Shown here: piece after piece, positions 38,269-49,071 of the stretch | Position numbering within the stretch: the first letter of the stretch is position 1 | Layout: every line of letters begins with the position of its first letter | NCBI GenBank assembly: GCA_027924585.1 | Contig: BSBM01002110.1 | Coordinates: 1-64,000, forward strand | Direction: 5' to 3' | Length of the DNA stretch: 64,000 nucleotides | Source of the DNA: Larix kaempferi | Lineage: Eukaryota; Streptophyta; Pinopsida; Pinales; Pinaceae | Program-made: the position numbers and the translations under genes | Notes under the pieces: generated by a model | What the model was told of the DNA's origin: nothing | Databases searched by the model: none | The model's input: the letters and a program-made list of their open reading frames with translations, nothing else

Positions 38269-38416
38269 AAAATTGAGCATAGATTTGGATGTCCCGTTGG
38301 TAGACAAATGCGCACGCCAACTTTCGTGACGTTCCGAGCTATTTTCTCACCCTTTAAGCCTAAGTCTAGCGAAAATGCACTGTCGATTTTCAACTTTGAC
38401 CAACTTCTCGGAATTT
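38269..38416. repeat. Monomer M18 (type A)
   Basis: Type A; own markers CACCCTTTAAGCCTAAG and GAAAATGCACTGTCG. Opens the second copy of the six-monomer block. Polymorphic GGATGTCCC / GGTTGTCCC between units. Confidence 0.93.
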
Positions 38417-38564
38417 AAATTTGAGAATAGATTTGGATGTCACATTGGTAGACGAGCGTCCACGCCAACTTTCGTGACGCTCCGAGCTATTTTCACACCC
38501 TTTAAGCCCAAGTCGAGCGAAAACGCACGATCGAGTTTCAACTTCGACTAACCTCTCGGAATTG
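38417..38564. repeat. Monomer M19 (type B)
   Basis: Markers GACGCTCCGAGC, AAGTCGAGCG and CTTCGACTAACCTCTCGG. Confidence 0.93.
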
Positions 38565-38712
38565 AAATTTGAGAATAGTTTTGGATGTCCCATTGGTAGA
38601 CAAGCGTCCACACCAACTTTCGTGACGTTCCGAGCTATTTTCTCCCCCTTTAAGCCCCACTCTAGAGAAAACGCACGATCGCGATTCATCTTTGACCAAC
38701 TTCTCGGAATTG
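38565..38712. repeat. Monomer M20 (type C)
   Basis: Markers AAGCCCCACTCTAGAG and the 8-base palindrome ATCGCGAT in ACGATCGCGATTCATC. Confidence 0.93.
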
Positions 38713-38860
38713 AAAATTGAGAATAGATTTGGATGTCCCATTTGTAGACATGCGCGCACAGCAACTTTCATGACTTTACGACCTAATTTCACGCCCTTTA
38801 TTCCCAAGTCTAGTGAAAACCCATGGTGGCATTTTGACTTTGACCAACTTCTGGGAATTG
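38713..38860. repeat. Monomer M21 (type D)
   Basis: Markers ACATGCGCGCACAG, TTCATGACTTTACGACC and CCCTTTATTCCC; second NcoI site of the HOR. Confidence 0.93.
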
Positions 38861-39008
38861 AAATTTGAAAATAGATTTGGATGTCCCATTGGTAGACAAG
38901 CGTGCACGCCAACTTTCGTGATGTTCCGAGCTATTTTCTGCCCCTTTAAGCCCAAGTCTAGCGAAAACGCACGTTCGAGTTTCAACTTTCACAAACATTT
39001 CGGAATTA
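38861..39008. repeat. Monomer M22 (type E)
   Basis: Markers GTGATGTTCCGAGC, CGCACGTTCGAG and CTTTCACAAACATTTCGG. Confidence 0.93.
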
Positions 39009-39156
39009 AAATTTGAGAATAGTTTTGGATGTACCATTGGTAGACAAGCGTCCACACCAACTTTCGTGACATTCCGAGCTATTTTATCGCCCTTCAAGCC
39101 CAACTCTAGCGAAAACGTAGGGTCGAGTTTCGACTTTCACCAACTTCTCAGAATTC
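39009..39156. repeat. Monomer M23 (type F, HOR end)
   Basis: Markers GATGTACCATTGG, TTTTATCGCCCTTC and AACGTAGGGTCG; ends in GAATTC, the only EcoRI site I find per HOR. Confidence 0.93.
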
Positions 39157-42100
39157 AAAATTGAGCATAGATTTGGATGTCCCATTTGTAGACATGTGTG
39201 CACAGCAACTTTCGTGATGTTACGAGCTAATTTCACACCCTTTAAGCACAAGTCTAGCGAAAACGCATGGTGGCGTTTCGACTTTGACCAACTTCTCAGA
39301 ATTGAAATTTGAGAATAGATTTGGATGTCCCCTTGGTAGACAAGTGCGCACGCCAACTTTCATGACGTTCCAACCTATTTTCTCGCCCTTTAAGCCCAAG
39401 TCTAGCGAAAACACACGGCAAATTTTCAACTTTGACCAACTTCTCGGAATTTAAATTTGAGAATAGATTTGGATGTCCCATTGGTAGACAAGCATCCACA
39501 CCAACTTTCGTGACATTCCAAGCTATTTTCTTCCCATTTAAGCCCAACTCTAGAGAAAACGCACGGTCGCGTTTCATCTTTGACCAACTTCTCGAAATTG
39601 AAAATTGAGAATAGATTTGGATGTCCCATTTGTAGACATGCGCGCACAGCAACTTTCGTGACATTACGAGCTAATTTCACATCATTTAAGCCCAATTCTA
39701 GCGAAAACGCACGATCGAGTTTCAACTTTGACCAACTTCTCGGAATTGAAATTTGAGAATAGATTTGGATGTCCCATTGGTAGACAAGCGTGCACGCCAA
39801 CTTTCGTGACGTTCCGAGCTATTTTCTGCCCCTTTAAGCCCAAGTCTAGCGAAAATGCACGGTCGATTTTCAACTTTGACCAACTTCTCGGAATTTAAAT
39901 TTGAGAATGGATTTGGATGTCACATTGGTAGACGAGCGTCCACGCCAACTTTCGTAACGTTCAGAGCTATTTTCTCCCCCTTTAAGCCCAAATCTAGCGA
40001 AAACGCACGGTCGAGTTTCGAATTTGACCAACTTCTCGGAATCAAAAATTGAGCATAGATTTGGATGTCCCGTTGGTAGACAAATGCGCACGCCAACTTT
40101 TGTCACATTACGAGCTAATTTCACACCCTTTAAGGTCAAGTCGAGCGAAAAAGCACGGTCGAGTTTCGAATTTGACCAACTTCTCGGAATTGAAAATTGA
40201 GCATAGATTTGGATGTCCCGTTGGTAGACAAGTGCGCACGCCAACTTTCGTCACATTCCGAGCTATTTTCTCACCCTTTAAGCCGAAGTCTAGCGAAAAT
40301 GCACGGTCGATTCTCAACTTTGACCAACTTATCAGAGTTGAAATTTGAAAATAGATTTGGATATCCCGTTGGTAGGCAAGTGCACATGCCAACTTTCGTG
40401 ACGTTACGAGCTATTTTCTTCGCCTTTAAGCTCAACTCTAGCAAAAACGCACGGTCGAGTTTCGAATTTGACCAACTTCTCGGAATTGAAAACTGAGCAT
40501 AGATTTGGATGTCCCGTTGGTAGACAAATGCGCACACCAACATTCGTGACGTTCCGAGCTATTTTCTCACATATTAAGCCTAAGTCTAGCGAAAACGCAC
40601 GGTCGAGTTTTGAATTTGACCAACTTCTCGGAGTTGAAAATTGAGCATAGACTTGGATGTCCCGTTGGTAGACGAGCGTCCGCGCCAACTTTCGTAACGT
40701 TCCGAGCTATTCTCACACCCTTTAATCCCAATTCTAGCGAAAACGCACGATCGAGTTTCAACTTTGATTAACTTCTCGGAATTGAAATTTGAGAATAGAT
40801 TTGGATGTCCCGTTGGTAGACGAATGCGCACGCCAATTTTCATGACGTTCCGAGCTATTTTCTCATGCTTTAAGCCTAAGTCCATCGAAAATGCACGGTC
40901 AATTTTCAACTTTGACCAACTTCTCAGAATTTAAATTTGAGAATGGATTTGGATGTCACATTGGTAGACGAGCGTCCACGCCAACTTTCGTGACGTTCCG
41001 AGCTATTTTCACACCCTTCAAGCCCAAGTCTAGCGAAAACGCACGATGGAGTTTCAACTTTGACCAACTTCTCGGAATTGAAATTTGAGAATAGTTTTGG
41101 ATGTCCCATTGGTAGAAAAGCGTCCACACCAACTTTCGTGACGTTGCGAGCTATTTTCATCCCATTTAAGCCCAACTCTACAGAAAACGCACAGTCGCGT
41201 TTCATCTTTGACCAACTTCTCGGAATTGAAAATTGAGAATATATTTGGATGTCCCATTTGTACACATGCACGCACAGCACCTTTCATGACGTTACGAGCT
41301 ATTTTCACGCCCTTTATTCCCAAGTCTAGTGAAAACCCATGGTGGCATTTCGACTTTGATCAACTTCTGGGAATTGAAATTTGAGAATGGATTTGGATGT
41401 CTCGTTAGTAGACAAGTGCGCACGCCAACTTTCGTGACGTTCCAAGCTATTTTCTTGCCCTTTAAGCCTAAGTCTAGTGAAAACGCACGGTAAATTTTCA
41501 ACTTTGACCAACTTCTCGTAATTGAAATTTGAGAATAGTTTTGGATGTCCCTTTGGTAGACAAGCGTCCACACCAACTTTCGTGACGTTCCGAGCTATTT
41601 TCTCCCCCTTTAAGCCCAAGTCTAGCGAAAACGCACGGTCAAGTTTCAAATTTGACCAACTTCTCGGAATTGAAAATTGAGCATAGATTTGGTTGTCCCG
41701 TTGGTAGACAAATGCGCACGCCAACTTTCGTGACGTTCCGAGCTATTTTCTCACCCTTTAAGCCTAAGTCTAGCGAAAATGCACTGTCGATTTTCAACTT
41801 TGACCAACTTCTCGGAATTTAAATTTGAGAATAGATTTGGATGTCACATTGGTAGACGAGCGTCCACGCCAACTTTCGTGACGCTCCGAGCTATTTTCAC
41901 ACCCTTTAAGCCCAAGTCGAGCGAAAACGCACGATGGAGTTTCAACTTCGACTAACCTCTCGGAATTGAAATTTGAGAATAGTTTTGGATGTCCCATTGG
42001 TAGACAAGCGTCCACACCAACTTTCGTGACGTTCCGAGCTATTTTCTCCCCCTTTAAGCCCCACTCTAGAGAAAACGCACGATCGCGATTCATCTTTGAC

Positions 42101-42560
42101 CAACTTCTCGGAATTGAAAATTGAGAATAGATTTGGATGTCCCATTTGTAGACATGCGCGCACAGCAACTTTCATGACTTTACGACCTAATTTCACGCCC
42201 TTTATTCCCAAGTCTAGTGAAAACCCATGGTGGCATTTTGACTTTGACCAACTTCTGGGAATTGAAATTTGAAAATAGATTTGGATGTCCCATTGGTAGA
42301 CAAGCGTGCACGCCAACTTTCGTGATGTTCCGAGCTATTTTCTGCCCCTTTAAGCCCAAGTCTAGCGAAAACGCACGTTCGAGTTTCAACTTTCACAAAC
42401 ATTTCGGAATTAAAATTTGAGAATAGTTTTGGATGTACCATTGGTAGACAAGCGTCCACACCAACTTTCGTGACATTCCGAGCTATTTTATCGCCCTTCA
42501 AGCCCAACTCTAGCGAAAACGTAGGGTCGAGTTTCGACTTTCACCAACTTCTCAGAATTC
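39157..42560. repeat. HOR unit U13 (23-mer)
   Basis: Exactly 3404 bp. Shares the U11 set: CTCAGAATTG (M1 end), GGAATCAAAAATTG (M6/M7), ACAAGTGCGCACG (M8), ACACCAACATTCG (M10), TTTAATCCCAATTC (M11) and GATGGAG in M19. Private CCCTTCAAGCCC in M13 near 41015. M1 has GGTGGCG, unlike U11. Confidence 0.96.
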
Positions 42561-45500
42561 AAAATTGAGCATAGATTTGGATGTCCCATTTGTAGACATG
42601 TGTGCACAGCAACTTTCGTGATGTTACGAGCTAATTTCACACCCTTTAAGCACAAGTCTAGCGAAAACGCATGGTGGCGTTTCGACTTTTACCAACTTCT
42701 CGGAATTGAAATTTGAGAATAGATTTGGATGTCCCCTTGGTAGACAAGTGCGCACGCCAACTTTCATGACGTTCCAACCTATTTTCTCGCCCTTTAAGCC
42801 CAAGTCTAGCGAAAACACACGGCAAATTTTCAACTTTGACCAACTTCTCGGAATTTAAATTTGAGAATAGATTTGGATGTCCCATTGGTAGACAAGCATC
42901 CACACCAACTTTCGTGACATTCCAAGCTATTTTCTTCCCATTTAAGCCCAACTCTAGAGAAAACGCACGGTCGCATTTCATCTTTGACCAACTTCTCGAA
43001 ATTGAAAATTGAGAATAGATTTGGATGTCCCATTTGTAGACATGCGCGCACAGCAACTTTCGTGACATTACGAGCTAATTTCACATCATTTAAGCCCAAT
43101 TCTAGCGAAAACGCACGATCGAGTTTCAACTTTGACCAACTTCTCGGAATTGAAATTTGAGAATAGATTTGGATGTCCCATTGGTAGACAAGCGTGCACG
43201 CCAACTTTCGTGACGTTCCGAGCTATTTTCTGCCCCTTTAAGCCCAAGTCTAGCGAAAATGCACGGTCGATTTTCAACTTTGACCAACTTCTCGAAATTT
43301 AAATTTGAGAATGGATTTGGATGTCACATTGGTAGACGAGCGTCCACGCCAACTTTCGTAACGTTCAGATCTATTTTCTCCCCCTTTAAGCCCAAATCTA
43401 GCGAAAACGCACGGTCGAGTTTCGAATTTGACCAACTTCTCGGAATTAAAAATTGAGCATAGATTTGGATGTCCCGTTGGTAGACAAATGCGCACGCCAA
43501 CTTTTGTCACATTACGAGCTAATTTCACACCCTTTAAGGTCAAGTCGAGCGAAAAAGCACGGTCGAGTTTCGAATTTGACCAACTTCTCGGAATTGAAAA
43601 TTGAGCATAGATTTGGATGTCCCGTTGGTAGACAAATGCGCACGCCAACTTTCGTCACATTCCGAGCTATTTTCTCACCCTTTAAGCCGAAGTCTAGCGA
43701 AAATGCACGGTCGATTCTCAACTTTGACCAACTTATCAGAGTTGAAATTTGAAAATAGATTTGGATATCCCGTTGGTAGGCAAGTGCACATGCCAACTTT
43801 CGTGACGTTACGAGCTATTTTCTTCGCCTTTAAGCTCAACTCTAGCAAAAACGCACGGTCGAGTTTCGAATTTGACCAACTTCTCGGAATTGAAAACTTA
43901 GCATAGATTTGGATGTCCCGTTGGTAGACAAATGCGCACGCCAACTTTCGTGACGTTCCGAGCTATTTTCTCACATATTAAGCCTAAGTCTAGCGAAAAC
44001 GCACGGTCGAGTTTTGAATTTGACCAACTTCTCGGAGTTGAAAATTGAGCATAGACTTGGATGTCCCGTTGGTAGACGAGCGTCCGCGCCAACTTTCGTA
44101 ACGTTCCGAGCTATTCTCACACCCTTTAAGCCCAAGTCTAGCGAAAACGCACGATCGAGTTTCAACTTTGATTAACTTCTCGGAATTGAAATTTGAGAAT
44201 AGATTTGGATGTCCCGTTGGTAGACGAATGCGCACGCCAATTTTCATGACGTTCCGAGCTATTTTCTCATGCTTTAAGCCTAAGTCCATCGAAAATGCAC
44301 GGTCAATTTTCAACTTTGACCAACTTCTCAGAATTTAAATTTGAGAATGGATTTGGATGTCACATTGGTAGACGAGCGTCCACGCCAACTTTCGTGACGT
44401 TCCGAGCTATTTTCACACCCTTTAAGCCCAAGTCTAGCGAAAACGCACGATGGAGTTTCAACTTTGACCAACTTCTCGGAATTGAAATTTGAGAATAGTT
44501 TTGGATGTCCCATTGGTAGAAAAGCGTCCACACCAACTTTCGTGACGTTGCGAGCTATTTTCATCCCATTTAAGCCCAACTCTACAGAAAACGCACAGTC
44601 GCGTTTCATCTTTGACCAACTTCTCGGAATTGAAAATTGAGAATATATTTGGATGTCCCATTTGTACACATGCACGCACAGCACCTTTCATGACGTTACG
44701 AGCTATTTTCACGCCCTTTATTCCCAAGTCTAGTGAAAACCCATGGTGGCATTTCGACTTTGATCAACTTCTGGGAATTGAAATTTGAGAATGGATTTGG
44801 ATGTCTCGTTAGTAGACAAGTGCGCACGCCAACTTTCGTGACGTTCCAAGCTATTTTCTTGCCCTTTAAGCCTAAGTCTAGTGAAAACGCACGGTAAATT
44901 TTCAACTTTGACCAACTTCTCGTAATTGAAATTTGAGAATAGTTTTGGATGTCCCTTTGGTAGACAAGCGTCCACACCAACTTTCGTGACGTTCCGAGCT
45001 ATTTTCTCCCCCTTTAAGCCCAAGTCTAGCGAAAACGCACGGTCAAGTTTCAAATTTGACCAACTTCTCGGAATTGAAAATTGAGCATAGATTTGGTTGT
45101 CCCGTTGGTAGACAAATGCGCACGCCAACTTTCGTGACGTTCCGAGCTATTTTCTCACCCTTTAAGCCTAAGTCTAGCGAAAATGCACTGTCGATTTTCA
45201 ACTTTGACCAACTTCTCGGAATTTAAATTTGAGAATAGATTTGGATGTCACATTGGTAGACGAGCGTCCACGCCAACTTTCGTGACGCTCCGAGCTATTT
45301 TCACACCCTTTAAGCCCAAGTCGAGCGAAAACGCACGATCGAGTTTCAACTTCGACTAACCTCTCGGAATTGAAATTTGAGAATAGTTTTGGATGTCCCA
45401 TTGGTAGACAAGCGTCCACACCAACTTTCGTGACGTTCCGAGCTATTTTCTCCCCCTTTAAGCCCCACTCTAGAGAAAACGCACGATCGCGATTCATCTT

Positions 45501-45964
45501 TGACCAACTTCTCGGAATTGAAAATTGAGAATAGATTTGGATGTCCCATTTGTAGACATGCGCGCACAGCAACTTTCATGACTTTACGACCTAATTTCAC
45601 GCCCTTTATTCCCAAGTCTAGTGAAAACCCATGGTGGCATTTTGACTTTGACCAACTTCTGGGAATTGAAATTTGAAAATAGATTTGGATGTCCCATTGG
45701 TAGACAAGCGTGCACGCCAACTTTCGTGATGTTCCGAGCTATTTTCTGCCCCTTTAAGCCCAAGTCTAGCGAAAACGCACGTTCGAGTTTCAACTTTCAC
45801 AAACATTTCGGAATTAAAATTTGAGAATCGTTTTGGATGTACCATTGGTAGACAAGCGTCCACACCAACTTTCGTGACATTCCGAGCTATTTTATCGCCC
45901 TTCAAGCCCAACTCTAGCGAAAACGTAGGGTCGAGTTTCGACTTTCACCAACTTCTCAGAATTC
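42561..45964. repeat. HOR unit U14 (23-mer)
   Basis: Exactly 3404 bp. Private changes include TTTTACCAAC (M1, near 42688), CTCGAAATTTAAA (M5/M6) and an AGATCT (BglII) site at 43377-43382. Shares GGTCGCATTTC in M3 with U7, and AAAACTTAGC at the M9/M10 boundary (near 43897) with U16. Confidence 0.96.
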
Positions 45965-48900
45965 AAAATTGAGCATAGATTTGGATGTCCCATTTGTAGA
46001 CATGTGTGCACAGCAACTTTCGTGATGTTACGAGCTAATTTCACACCCTTTAAGCACAAGTCTAGCGAAAACGCATGGTGGCGTTTCGACTTTGACCAAC
46101 TTCTCGGAATTGAAATTTGAGAATAGATTTGGATGTCCACTTGGTAGACAAGTGCGCACGCCAACTTTCATGACGTTCCAACCTATTTTCTCGCCCTTTA
46201 AGCCCAATTCTAGCGAAAACACACGGCAAATTTTCAACTTTGACCAACTTCTCGGAATTTAAATTTGAGAATAGATTTGGATGTCCCATTGGTAGACAAG
46301 CATCCACACCAACTTTCGTGACATTCCAAGCTATTTTCTTCCCATTTAAGCCCAACTCTAGAGAAAACGCACGGTCGCGTTTCATCTTTGACCAACTTCT
46401 CGAAATTGAAAATTGAGAATAGATTTGGATGTCCCATTTGTAGACATGCGCGCACAGCAACTTTCGTGACATTACGAGCTAATTTCACATCATTTAAGCC
46501 CAATTCTAGCGAAAACGCACGATCGAGTTTCAACTTTGACCAACTTCTCGGAATTGAAATTTGAGAATAGATTTGGATGTCCCATTGGTAGACAAGCGTG
46601 CACGCCAACTTTCGTGACGTTCCGAGCTATTTTCTGCCCCTTTAAGCCCAAGTCTAGCGAAAATGCACGGTCGATTTTCAACTTTGACCAACTTCTCGGA
46701 ATTTAAATTTGAGAATGGATTTGGATGTCACATTGGTAGACGAGCGTCCACGCCAACTTTCGTAACGTTCAGAGCTATTTTCTCCCCCTTTAAGCCCAAA
46801 TCTAGCGAAAACGCACGGTCGAGTTTCGAATTTGACCAACTTCTCGGAATTAAAAATTGAGCATAGATTTGGATGTCCCGTTGGTAGACAAATGCGCACG
46901 CCAACTTTTGTCACATTACGAGCTAATTTCACACCCTTTAAGGTCAAGTCGAGCGAAAGAGCATGGTCGAGTTTCGAATTTGACCAACTTCTCGGAATTG
47001 AAAATTGAGCATAGATTTGGATGTCCCGTTGGTAGACAAATGCGCATGCCAACTTTCGTCACATTCCGAGCTATTTTCTCACCCTTTAAGCCGAAGTCTA
47101 GCGAAAATGCACGGTCGATTCTCAACTTTGACCAACTTATCAGAGTTGAAATTTGAAAATAGATTTGGATATCCCGTTGGTAGGCAAGTGCACATGCCAA
47201 CTTTCGTGACGTTACGAGCTATTTTCTTCGCCTTTAAGCTCAACTCTAGCAAAAACGCACGGTCGAGTTTCGAATTTGACCAACTTCTCGGAATTGAAAA
47301 CTGAGCATAGATTTGGATGTCCCGTTGGTAGACAAATGCGCACGCCAACTTTCGTGACGTTCTGAGCTATTTTCTCACATATTAAGCCTAAGTCTAGCGA
47401 AAACGCACGGTCGAGTTTTGAATTTGACCAACTTCTCGGAGTTGAAAATTGAGCATAGACTTGGATGTCCCGTTGGTAGATGAGCGTCCGCGCCAACTTT
47501 CGTAACGTTCCGAGCTATTCTCACACCCTTTAAGCCCAAGTCTAGCGAAAACGCACGATCGAGTTTCAACTTTGATTAACTTCTCGGAATTGAAATTTGA
47601 GAATAGATTTGGATGTCCCGTTGGTAGACGAATGCGCACGCCATTCTCATGACGTTCCGAGCTATTTTCTCATGCTTTAAGCCTAAGTCCATCGAAAATG
47701 CACGGTCAATTTTCAACTTTGACCAACTTCTCAGAATTTAAATTTGAGAATGGATTTGGATGTCACATTGGTAGACGAGCGTCCACGCCAACTTTCGTGA
47801 CGTTCCGAGCTATTTTCACACCCTTTAAGCCCAAGTCTAGCGAAAACGCACGATGGAGTTTCAACTTTGACCAACTTCTCGGAATTGAAATTTGAGAATA
47901 GTTTTGGATGTCCCATTGGTAGAAAAGCGTCCACACCAACTTTCGTGACGTTGCGAGCTATTTTCATCCCATTTAATCCCAACTCTACAGAAAACGCACA
48001 GTCGCGTTTCATCTTTGACCAACTTCTCGGAATTGAAAATTGAGAATATATTTGGATGTCCCATTTGTACACATGCACGCACAGCACCTTTCATGACGTT
48101 ACGAGCTATTTTCACGCCCTTTATTCCCAAGTCTAGTGAAAACCCATGGTGGCATTTCGACTTTGATCAACTTCTGGGAATTGAAATTTGAGAATGGATT
48201 TGGATGTCTCGTTAGTAGACAAGTGCGCACGCCAACTTTCGTGACGTTCCAAGCTATTTTCTTGCCCTTTAAGCCTAAGTCTAGTGAAAACGCACGGTAA
48301 ATTTTCAACTTTGACCAACTTCTCGTAATTGAAATTTGAGAATAGTTTTGGATGTCCCTTTGGTAGACAAGCGTCCACACCAACTTTCGTGACGTTCCGA
48401 GCTATTTTCTCCCCCTTTAAGCCCAAGTCTAGCGAAAACGCACGGTCAAGTTTCAAATTTGACCAACTTCTCGGAATTGAAAATTGAGCATAGATTTGGT
48501 TGTCCCGTTGGTAGACAAATGCGCACGCCAACTTTCGTGACGTTCCGAGCTATTTTCTCACCCTTTAAGCCTAATTCTAGCGAAAATGCACTGTCGATTT
48601 TCAACTTTGACCAACTTCTCGGAATTTAAATTTGAGAATAGATTTGGATGTCACATTGGTAGACGAGCGTCCACGCCAACTTTCGTGACGCTCCGAGCTA
48701 TTTTCACACCCTTTAAGCCCAAGTCGAGCGAAAACACACGATCGAGTTTCAACTTCGACTAACCTCTCGGAATTGAAATTTGAGAATAGTTTTGGATGTC
48801 CCATTGGTAGACAAGCGTCCACACCAACTTTCGTGACGTTCCGAGCTATTTTCTTCCCCTTTAAGCCCAAGTCTAGCGAAAATGCACGATCGCGATTCAT

Positions 48901-48980
48901 CTTTGACCAACTTCTCGGAATTGAAAATTGAGAATAGATTTGGATGTCCCATTTGTAGACATGCGCGCACAGCAACTTTC
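45965..48980. repeat. HOR unit U15, left part (M1 to front of M21)
   Basis: Runs in order from M1 to the first 57 bases of M21, where it joins M4 of the next HOR. Carries several private substitutions (for example GAAAGAGCATGG near 46956, GTTCTGAGC near 47361, GTAGATGAGCG near 47477). It has the only small indel seen after 29.5 kb, one base lost near 47642 in M12. Confidence 0.94.
48855..48883. repeat. M5-like patch inside monomer M20 of U15
   Basis: Monomer M20 (48776-48923) should read AAGCCCCACTCTAGAG followed by AAAACGC. Here it reads AAGCCCAAGTCTAGCG then AAAATGC, matching M5 apart from one base (TTCTTCCCC against TTCTGCCCC). M20 sequence (CGCGATTCATC) resumes directly after. This is a short tract consistent with gene conversion, next to the deletion junction. 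Confidence 0.75.
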
Positions 48981-49071
48981 GTGACATTACGAGCTAATTT
49001 CACATCATTTAAGCCCAATTCTAGCGAAAACGCACGATCGAGTTTCAACTTTGACCAACTTCTCGGAATTG
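48924..49071. repeat. Hybrid monomer M21/M4: six-monomer deletion junction
   Basis: The first 57 bases are identical in M21 and M4, so the exchange point cannot be placed more finely. From 48981 the sequence is M4 (GTGACATTACGAGC, TTCACATCATTTAAG), not M21 (ATGACTTTACGACC). M20 therefore leads into M4-M5, and M21, M22, M23, M1, M2, M3 are lost, including the EcoRI site. Phase of 148 is kept. Confidence 0.93.

Larger units (their letters stand above)
35753..39156. repeat. HOR unit U12 (23-mer, reference copy)
   Basis: Exactly 3404 bp with every monomer exactly 148 bp, so it is used here as the reference for monomer types M1-M23. Shares the M13 CCAAGCCTAG and M15 TTTCATGCCC variants with U10. 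Its M2 has CTAGAGAAAACAC (near 35999), shared with U19. Confidence 0.97.
37621..41938. repeat. Two-HOR duplication, right copy
   Basis: U12 M13 to U13 M19, partner of 30813-35130. It shows that alternate HORs are closer than adjacent ones here. Confidence 0.85.

Noticed and set aside
43377-43382. BglII site as an HOR landmark
   Set aside because: AGATCT arises from one substitution in M6 of U14 only; it is private and useful just as a tag.
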